Shown here one piece after another: positions 28,412 to 34,231 of a stretch of DNA of 34,231 nucleotides. The stretch is taken from positions 1-34,231 of the forward strand of contig NZ_BJDG01000029.1 in NCBI RefSeq assembly GCF_005404945.1, read 5' to 3'. This DNA comes from Lactiplantibacillus pingfangensis. Its GTDB lineage: Bacteria > Bacillota > Bacilli > Lactobacillales > Lactobacillaceae. The translations under genes were made by a program, and so were the position numbers. Numbering within the stretch: position 1 is the first letter of the stretch; every line of letters begins with the position of its first letter. The notes under the pieces were generated by a model. The model searched no databases. It saw only the letters and a program-made list of their open reading frames with translations, and was not told the origin of the DNA.

Positions 28412-31400
28412 AAACACTCAAATTAACTCAGTTGCCGTGATTGGTTCTGGCCCAATCAAGATTGGACAAGCGGCCGAATTCGACTACGCCGGTACCCAAG
28501 CGTGCCTAAGCTTAAAAGCGGCCGGCTACCATGTCATCTTAATTAATTCCAATCCGGCAACCATCATGACCGATCCCGAAACAGCGGACGAAGTCTATTT
28601 ACAGCCACTCAAACTGGCGAGTGTCACAGCCGTTTTAGAAAAAAGTCAGCCCGATGCGCTATTACCAACATTAGGCGGCCAAACTGGCCTAAATCTTGCC
28701 AAAGCACTCGATGAGGCTGGCGTCCTCAGCCGCTTACATATCAGTCTGTTAGGAACGTCATTAGCAACGATCAATCAAGCCGAAGACCGCGCCGCCTTCA
28801 AAACATTAATGACCCAGCTACAACAACCGATTCCGGCCAGCACGACCGTTCATCATGTTGCTTCGGCTTTAACTTTTGCCGCCAAAATCGGCTATCCGGT
28901 CATCGTTCGCCCGGCGTTCACGCTGGGCGGTTCGGGCGGCGGCATCGCTGATGACCCCACGGCACTCAAACAAATTTTGCAACGGGGACTCACAATGTCG
29001 CCGGTCAATGAATGCCTGATTGAGCAAAGTATCGCCGGTTTCAAAGAAATCGAGTTTGAAGTCATGCGTGACAACCTTGGGACTAAAATCATTGTTTGCT
29101 CGATGGAAAATTTTGATCCAGTTGGCATTCACACGGGCGACTCGATCGTTTACGCACCAGCACAAACGTTAAGCGATACGGAATTACAAACCTTACGAAA
29201 CGCCGCCCTCACAATTGTCGAAGCCTTAAATATCAAAGGTGGCTGTAACGTACAACTCGCGCAAGATCCCCACAGCGCCCAATACTATGTCATCGAAGTG
29301 AATCCCCGGGTCAGTCGGTCATCAGCGCTCGCTTCCAAAGCTACCGGCTACCCAATTGCTAAAATTGCGGCCGAAATCGCCGTGGGCATGAACTTATCTG
29401 AAATTAAGAACCCGGTCACTAAAACAACTTACGCCGCCTTCGAACCGGCTCTCGACTATGTTGTCGCCAAGATTCCACGCTTCGCATTTGATAAATTTCC
29501 AACCGCCGACGCGCATTTAGGGACGCAAATGAAAGCGACTGGCGAAGTCATGGCGATTGGCACGACGCTTGAAGAAGCAACGCTAAAAGCCGTCGCATCG
29601 TTAGAACTCAATGCCACGGTTCAGACAACCTTATTGCCATTACAGCGACTCACTAAGTCGCAATTAGTGGCTGAATTAACGCAACCAACTGACCAACGGC
29701 TCTTTTACTTATTCGCTGCTTGTGCCAACCATTGGCCATTAGCCAAACTGGCCGAATTAACCAAAATTACGCCATTTTTCTTGAGTAAGTTACAACATAT
29801 CATGACCCTAGCCCAACAATTACAAACGTTACCCACTGTGGATAACTTATTGGCCGCAAAAAGATATGGCTTAAGTGCGGCGACTTGTGCACATTACAGT
29901 GGTTTATCCACAGCTGCCATCGTCAACGCGACCGCCCAGCAACCGCTTGTGTATAAAATGGTGGATACTTGTGCCGGCGAATTTGCCAGTGCCACGCCAT
30001 ACTTTTATAGCACCGCCTTTGGCACAACTAATGAAAGCCAGCCACTCGGCCATAGTGTACTCGTACTCGGTTCCGGTCCCATTCGAATTGGACAAGGCAT
30101 TGAGTTTGATTACACAACCGTCCATTGTGTTAAAGCGATTCAGCAAGCCGGCTATCAGGCGATTGTCGTCAATAATAATCCTGAAACCGTCTCAACTGAT
30201 TTTTCCAGTTCAGATAAATTATATTTTGAGCCGCTTACTTTGGCACGCTTACTCCCCATTATTCAGCTTGAACAACCGCTTGGCGTTATTGTGCAATTTG
30301 GTGGTCAAACCGCGATTAATCTTGCAAAACAATTGGCTGACCACGGCGTCAAAATTTTAGGAACGAGTGTCACTGCCACCGATTTAACTGAAAATCGGCA
30401 AGCCTTCGCAGACTTGTTGGCCCAACAACATATCGCCCAAGCAACCGGCACCACCGTCAAAAATCTGACGGAAGCCGAACAAGCTGCGCCCAAGATCGGT
30501 TATCCACTGCTAGTCCGGCCCAGTTTCGTTTTAGGTGGTCGGGCGATGGCAATTGTCCACAATGCCGGTGAGTTAACCCCGGTCATTAAAGCCGCGGTTG
30601 CCGCCGGCCATGGTGCCCCCATTTTGATGGATCACTACTTAGCTGGTCAAGAATGCGAAGTAGACGTCCTCGCCGACGGACAAAACGCTTGTATTCCAGG
30701 CATTATGTCCCATATTGAAGGCGCGGGGATTCACTCCGGCGATTCGATGGCCGTTTATCCCCCACAGCACTTATCCACAGCTGTCCAAACGCAACTCATC
30801 AAAATCGCAACTCAGATTGCCCGGGCATTGCATTGTGTTGGCCTACTGAATATTCAATTCGTCGTGACCGACCAAGTTTACGTGATTGATGTGAATCCCC
30901 GGGCGAGTCGGACGGTACCCTTCATGAGTAAAGTCACCCAGTTACCCCTAGCCCAATTGGCGACTCGCCTCATTCTGGGTGAAAGTTTGACAACTTTAAA
31001 CTTGCCCAGTGGTTTGTATCCTGTCAGAGATGGCGTCGCCATTAAAGCGCCCGTTTTCTCTTTCAACAAATTAGCCCAACTCCCCACGGCCTTAAGTCCG
31101 GAAATGAAATCCACCGGCGAAACGATTGGTTTGGGGAAAACGTTTGACCAAGCTTGGCGCGCTGCAATCACCGACAGTTATCAGTTGGAAAACTGGCAGT
31201 TAAGCGACGGCATTGTGACCGATGCAACCACTTGGGCCTTACCCGCGGTTCAATCTTGGGCTCAGCAGCAGACCGTCCCCATCACCGTGGTGACAACACT
31301 TGCTGCGTTACAAGCGGACACGCCGGCTGTCTTTTTCAGTTTGGATGCCACTGGACTGGCCCCGTTAGTCACTTGGGCGTTAAACCATGCGAAACCACTC

Positions 31401-31460
31401 CTCACGGCTTTGGATACTTTGAAAACTTTGGTCGCCGTCAATCAAGTTCCCGTAAGATAA
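28404..31460 (+). CDS. carB: Carbamoyl-phosphate synthase large subunit (arginine type)
   Basis: A 1018-residue enzyme of two homologous ATP-grasp halves that make carbamoyl phosphate from bicarbonate, ammonia and two [23 protein letters not shown] opens half one and [20 protein letters not shown] half two (about residue 552); each half has the VRPxFxLGG and IEVNPRx[11 protein letters not shown] motifs. The C-terminal MGS-like allosteric domain is reduced: after [11 protein letters not shown] only about 100 residues remain and its first part looks missing, compared with E. coli (1073 residues). ATG 28404 has CAGGAGG 9 nt upstream and lies within the end of carA. It contains four DnaA-box 9-mers. 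Confidence 0.96.
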   Translation: MPKNTQINSVAVIGSGPIKIGQAAEFDYAGTQACLSLKAAGYHVILINSNPATIMTDPETADEVYLQPLKLASVTAVLEKSQPDALLPTLGGQTGLNLAKALDEAGVLSRLHISLLGTSLATINQAEDRAAFKTLMTQLQQPIPASTTVHHVASALTFAAKIGYPVIVRPAFTLGGSGGGIADDPTALKQILQRGLTMSPVNECLIEQSIAGFKEIEFEVMRDNLGTKIIVCSMENFDPVGIHTGDSIVYAPAQTLSDTELQTLRNAALTIVEALNIKGGCNVQLAQDPHSAQYYVIEVNPRVSRSSALASKATGYPIAKIAAEIAVGMNLSEIKNPVTKTTYAAFEPALDYVVAKIPRFAFDKFPTADAHLGTQMKATGEVMAIGTTLEEATLKAVASLELNATVQTTLLPLQRLTKSQLVAELTQPTDQRLFYLFAACANHWPLAKLAELTKITPFFLSKLQHIMTLAQQLQTLPTVDNLLAAKRYGLSAATCAHYSGLSTAAIVNATAQQPLVYKMVDTCAGEFASATPYFYSTAFGTTNESQPLGHSVLVLGSGPIRIGQGIEFDYTTVHCVKAIQQAGYQAIVVNNNPETVSTDFSSSDKLYFEPLTLARLLPIIQLEQPLGVIVQFGGQTAINLAKQLADHGVKILGTSVTATDLTENRQAFADLLAQQHIAQATGTTVKNLTEAEQAAPKIGYPLLVRPSFVLGGRAMAIVHNAGELTPVIKAAVAAGHGAPILMDHYLAGQECEVDVLADGQNACIPGIMSHIEGAGIHSGDSMAVYPPQHLSTAVQTQLIKIATQIARALHCVGLLNIQFVVTDQVYVIDVNPRASRTVPFMSKVTQLPLAQLATRLILGESLTTLNLPSGLYPVRDGVAIKAPVFSFNKLAQLPTALSPEMKSTGETIGLGKTFDQAWRAAITDSYQLENWQLSDGIVTDATTWALPAVQSWAQQQTVPITVVTTLAALQADTPAVFFSLDATGLAPLVTWALNHAKPLLTALDTLKTLVAVNQVPVR
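29837..29956. promoter_or_regulatory. Three DnaA boxes inside carB
   Basis: TGTGGATAA (29837-29845), TTATCCACA (29904-29912) and TGTGTATAA (29948-29956, complement TTATACACA). Two are the strict consensus and all fit TTATNCACA. They lie 46-58 nt apart. A coding explanation cannot be excluded. Confidence 0.6.
30771..30779 (+). promoter_or_regulatory. DnaA box in the second half of carB
   Basis: TTATCCACA, the strict consensus, with the following GCTG also shared with the box at 29904. Confidence 0.5.
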
Positions 31461-31488
31461 CACGAGTTATTTTTCAATAGTTAGATTC

Positions 31489-31575
31489 TTATCCACAAGC
31501 AACTGCTTAGTGACTGTTCACAAGTCATCAACCAAGTTAACTTAACTCGCCGCCTTAATCGGTGCTTGTGGATAA
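31489..31575. promoter_or_regulatory. Inverted pair of DnaA boxes after carB
   Basis: TTATCCACAAGCA (31489-31501) and TGCTTGTGGATAA (31563-31575) are perfect 13-bp inverted repeats 61 nt apart, each holding the strict DnaA box. They lie in the non-coding gap between the converging carB and mazF, before the shared terminator. Confidence 0.65.
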
Positions 31576-31592
31576 TAGCTAATGACTAAACT

Positions 31593-31642
31593 AAAAAATC
31601 AGCACTCGCCTAGTCAATTTGACTAAGTGAGTGCTGATTTTT
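31593..31642. terminator. Bidirectional terminator between carB and mazF
   Basis: Outer stem AAATCAGCACTC/GAGTGCTGATTT with inner TAGTCAA/TTGACTA, flanked by A6 on the left and T5 on the right. Confidence 0.92.
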
Positions 31643-31703
31643 ACCTGCGCTCGGTGACTCACACCGAAACGAATCAATTATGTAAATGACTTATCCCCAT
31701 CAA

Positions 31704-32096
31704 CTAAGGTTGCATGGTGCGTCGCGGTCGCCGTTTCGCCCGATCAGCTAATCCAATGCTGACCTGCAAGGCATTATCGACTCGTTGCATGGTTTGTTCG
31801 TCTAAGTGCGTGACCCGGTCCTTCAATCGCTGTTTGTCGATTGTCCGAACTTGTTCTAAAAGAACAACTGAATTCTTCTCAATCCCCGTGTGGGCGGCGT
31901 TGATGTTCACATGCGTGGGCATTTTGGCCTTTTGAACTTTAGCCGTAATGGCCGCAACAATTACAGTCGGACTGTAATGATTGCCAACGTTATTTTGGAC
32001 GATTAACACTGGCCGCATTCCGCCTTGTTCAGACCCAACGACCGGTGAAAGATCAGCATAAAAGATGTCACCACGCTTAATGTCAGCTGCAGCCAT
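31704..32096 (-). CDS. mazF: MazF/PemK-family endoribonuclease toxin, solitary
   Basis: A 130-residue protein with the full PemK/MazF fold: [65 protein letters not shown] and the C-terminal helix. Such enzymes cut mRNA at short sequences. ATG 32096 has GGGAG 8 nt upstream; ATG 32120 is an alternative that also has GGGGAG nearby. In Bacillus the antitoxin gene lies between alr and this gene; here none is found in the 185 nt between them. It has its own promoter after the alr terminator. The C-terminal RAKRRPRR is basic. Confidence 0.92.
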   Translation of the reverse strand: MAAADIKRGDIFYADLSPVVGSEQGGMRPVLIVQNNVGNHYSPTVIVAAITAKVQKAKMPTHVNINAAHTGIEKNSVVLLEQVRTIDKQRLKDRVTHLDEQTMQRVDNALQVSIGLADRAKRRPRRTMQP

Positions 32097-32162
32097 CGCC
32101 TCATCTCCCTTTTTACTCATAGCTCTCCCCATAGGCACTAGTTGTGACTATACTTGAGTTTA

Positions 32163-32192
32163 ATAATAGCATGAACGCTTAACTTTTAGCAA
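32163..32192 (-). promoter_or_regulatory. mazF promoter
   Basis: Minus strand TTGCTA (32187-32192), 18 nt, TATTAT (32163-32168), located after the alr terminator. Confidence 0.55.
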
Positions 32193-32225
32193 CCGTTACC
32201 AACCCTAGGATTAGTTAAAACCACC

Positions 32226-32266
32226 AAAAAAGCCTGAATCTCGGACTTGGTAATCCATCATCAGGC
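32226..32266 (-). terminator. alr terminator
   Basis: Minus strand GCCTGA...TCAGGC (32261-32266 with 32232-32237) followed by TTTTTT (32226-32231), 15 nt after the alr stop codon. The loop is long (23 nt). Confidence 0.75.
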
Positions 32267-32280
32267 AATAAAAATAGTTG

Positions 32281-33408
32281 TTATTCAGTATAAACTCTTG
32301 GCAAACGCGTTGCTAAACCACAAGCAATTTCATAGTGAATCGTGCCACAATAATCGGCAACTGACTGTAATGAAATGGCGTTGTCCCCATCTTGTCCGAC
32401 CAACGTCACTTTGGCGCCAACTGGTACCTCGTGAGGCAAGCGCACCATCATCTGATCCATGCAAACCCGACCAACGATTTCACAAAACTGACCATCAACT
32501 AGAACATGGAATCCTTGCAAGCGGCGTTCATAGCCATCAGCGTAACCGATTGGCACGGTGCCAATCCATTCATCTTGCTTGGCAGTATAGGTCGCCCCGT
32601 AACTGATGGACTTACCTCGAGCAAGCTTTTTAACAAAAGACAGCTCAGCGGTCAACGATAAGGCTGGTTGTAGATGATAGGGCGCGCTCAGTTCGATCCC
32701 AGATGGGTTCAACCCATACAAAGCCACACCAAAACGAATCATATTACCGTTACAAGCTTGATGCCACAAACTCGTCGCTGAATTGGACACATGCACATAA
32801 CGTGGCAATTCAGGAACGACCGCAATCAGCGCTTTCCAGTTGGTCAGTTGATGGGTGAAATACGTATCATCGGCTTGGTCCGCTGTGGCAAAATGAGTAA
32901 AAATCCCTTCAAAATCAAATGGTGTCTCAGTTTGACTCAAGGTCTTCACCGCAACGGCAAGCTCTGTTGGCGTTTGAAACCCAATTCGTCCCATGCCAGT
33001 ATCCAATGCTAAGTGCACATGCAATGGTGTCTGAACCTGATTGGCGGCGAGAATTGACTGTGCCTGATCTAACCACGCTTGTGACCCGACTGCGACTGAA
33101 ATACCTTTTTCCGCAATCAATGGCGCATATTCTGGTTCGGTAATCCCCAACACCAAAATCGGTTCGGTAATCCCAGCAGCACGTAAGGCCAGTGCTTCGT
33201 CCAAGATGGCAACGCAAAAACCTGTCGCGCCCGCTTGCTTCGCGGCTTGGGCCACTTGAATAATCCCATGACCATAACCGTTTGCCTTCACCACTGCCCA
33301 AAGTTCGGTCAATGGATCTTTCCGTGTCATTTCTTCATTGATATTATGTTTAATTGCCTGCAAGTCAATTTTAACTTGTGTGTGGCGGTGTTCCCCAATT
33401 ACAACCAT
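32281..33408 (-). CDS. alr: Alanine racemase
   Basis: A 375-residue PLP-dependent enzyme that makes D-alanine for peptidoglycan. The PLP-lysine is Lys41 in [22 protein letters not shown] and the ISYGATYTA catalytic tyrosine region follow, with [10 protein letters not shown] near the C-terminus. ATG 33408 overlaps the acpS stop (TGATG) and has AGAGG about 9 nt upstream; the frame is open further up but inside acpS. acpS-alr is the common Firmicutes pair. Confidence 0.96.
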   Translation of the reverse strand: MVVIGEHRHTQVKIDLQAIKHNINEEMTRKDPLTELWAVVKANGYGHGIIQVAQAAKQAGATGFCVAILDEALALRAAGITEPILVLGITEPEYAPLIAEKGISVAVGSQAWLDQAQSILAANQVQTPLHVHLALDTGMGRIGFQTPTELAVAVKTLSQTETPFDFEGIFTHFATADQADDTYFTHQLTNWKALIAVVPELPRYVHVSNSATSLWHQACNGNMIRFGVALYGLNPSGIELSAPYHLQPALSLTAELSFVKKLARGKSISYGATYTAKQDEWIGTVPIGYADGYERRLQGFHVLVDGQFCEIVGRVCMDQMMVRLPHEVPVGAKVTLVGQDGDNAISLQSVADYCGTIHYEIACGLATRLPRVYTE

Positions 33409-33770
33409 CACGATTTGCCTCTTTCCAAGATAACTTGTGTCATTACTAATTGATCCGTATGTGAAATTGAAATCCAAGCCGTCCCATCAAATGGCTGTCG
33501 GGTAATTTCCGGACGGCCGAGCGCATTATCCAAAATCTCAATGTCTTGAAAGCCAACCTGGGCACCAATGCCAGTGCCAAAAGCTTTGCTATAGGACTCC
33601 TTCGCCGAAAACCGACCAGCCAGAAATTCGACGCGGCGCTTTTCGCCGTAACTGTTAAAGACCGCTAATTCCGCTGGCGTTAAAACCTTCTTCGGTAATT
33701 TGAGCCCTGCCGCTAACATGGCGGCGATGCGTGATAATTCAGTTAAGTCAATTCCGGTGCCATAAATCAT
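33408..33770 (-). CDS. acpS: Holo-[acyl-carrier-protein] synthase
   Basis: A 120-residue phosphopantetheinyl transferase that activates acyl carrier protein with CoA. The Mg-binding Asp8 is in GTGIDLTEL, and [16 protein letters not shown] is at about 51-66. The C-terminus has [21 protein letters not shown] 33770 follows AAAGGTGG at 8 nt; an upstream GTG four codons earlier overlaps that site. Translation is coupled to alr. Confidence 0.95.
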   Translation of the reverse strand: MIYGTGIDLTELSRIAAMLAAGLKLPKKVLTPAELAVFNSYGEKRRVEFLAGRFSAKESYSKAFGTGIGAQVGFQDIEILDNALGRPEITRQPFDGTAWISISHTDQLVMTQVILERGKS

Positions 33771-33844
33771 CACCCAGACCACCTTTCACTACTGATGTTT
33801 CCAATTTAACACAGTTTTCACCGACATAACAGACCTGTTAGCAC

Positions 33845-33894
33845 GCAACCTTTTCACTAAGTCATGAAAGGCGATACCTTAACTAGAAGGTTGC
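33845..33894. repeat. Inverted repeat upstream of acpS
   Basis: GCAACCTT (33845-33852) and AAGGTTGC (33887-33894) pair across a 34-nt loop that itself contains CTTTTCA/TGAAAG. No T-tract. It lies between acpS and the last structured repeat and may be a leader or an operator; no function can be assigned. Confidence 0.45.
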
Positions 33895-33958
33895 AAGATC
33901 AAAATTGCTAGTAACTACCGCCATGTCAATGATTAGGGCATGAAGATTATTAACATGG

Positions 33959-34148
33959 CCGCTTCCAGTCACCACTGATAACATGCCGCCGCGGGACCGG
34001 GTCAAGCCTGAGAAACGTCTTGGCCCTCGCCCAGAACCCTTGCACAAATCACAAGTGTCCCGGACGGTCCGTGGCGTAACGCCGGCAAGAAACATGCCGA
34101 CCCAACGCCACCTTCACGGCCGATGCTATCAGTGGCGACTTCCAGCTA
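33959..34148 (-). repeat. Structured repeat, copy 4
   Basis: Same family as the others, minus strand. Outer stem GTCGCCACTGAT/ATCAGTGGTGAC, GTGGCGT...ACGCCAC, ACACTTG..CAAGGGT and GGGCCAAG...CTTGACCC. It lies about 190 nt upstream of acpS. The minus-strand sequence to its right (TTCTGCCTGCTTCCGCTAA) resembles the flank of copy 3. The remaining 34149-34231 shows no gene. Confidence 0.9.
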
Positions 34149-34231
34149 ATTTAACTGTTTTTAGGTTAGGTTTAGCGGAAGCAGGCAGAAATCGTTGTGC
34201 TGTGTCGGTAAGATTGGCCGGCGGGTCTTGG

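Noticed and set aside
33883-34095. Open frames inside the structured repeats (here and at 21575-21852 and 8824-9102)
   Set aside because: They share peptides (such as RSWDRSKPG-like) only because the repeat DNA is shared; base changes follow stem pairing rather than codon positions.

Overview
The window is a chromosomal segment of a lactic acid bacterium, most likely of the Lactiplantibacillus plantarum group (plantarum/pentosus/paraplantarum). The basis is the L-lactate dehydrogenase sequence starting at a TTG codon, the low-to-mid GC Firmicutes codon use, strong GGAGG-type ribosome binding sites, and the gene order pth-mfd-flippase-rqcP-divIC-yabR-tilS-hpt-ftsH-hslO-dusB-lysS followed by an rRNA promoter. 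The species was judged from remembered family sequences, not from a search.

Layout. 1-230: tandem promoters and leader of an rRNA operon reading left out of the window. 475-16650 (all minus): the conserved housekeeping cluster pth, mfd, MurJ/SpoVB-like flippase, rqcP, divIC, yabR, then (after an 0.85 kb gap holding two structured repeats) tilS, hpt, ftsH, hslO, dusB, lysS. 16850-20255 (plus): ldh, an L,D-transpeptidase, and a CBS-ACT protein of the c-di-AMP-binding Cbp type, each with its own promoter and terminator or nearly so. 20278-20890 (minus): queT under a preQ1-I riboswitch. 20900-21890: a 1 kb gene-poor stretch with a 19-bp inverted repeat element, a small terminator-ended unit and another structured repeat. 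21892-27074 (minus): argCJBDF, divergent from carAB (27341-31460, plus). 31704-33770 (minus): acpS-alr and a solitary mazF. The right edge is a fourth structured repeat.

How it works together: the left half handles translation fidelity, ribosome rescue, DNA repair, division and protein quality control; ftsH has a CtsR-type operator at its promoter. The right half is a complete glutamate-to-ornithine-to-citrulline arginine route with an arginine-type carbamoyl phosphate synthase, controlled from one 266-bp divergent region with a candidate ARG box.

Most interesting non-coding signals: (1) four intergenic copies of a roughly 187-nt element whose four stems covary between copies, which looks like a structured RNA or RNA-like mobile repeat; (2) six DnaA-box 9-mers confined to 29.8-31.6 kb, within carB and just after it, including a 13-bp inverted pair; (3) a 19-bp perfect inverted repeat element near 21 kb; (4) a structured leader or small RNA upstream of pth.
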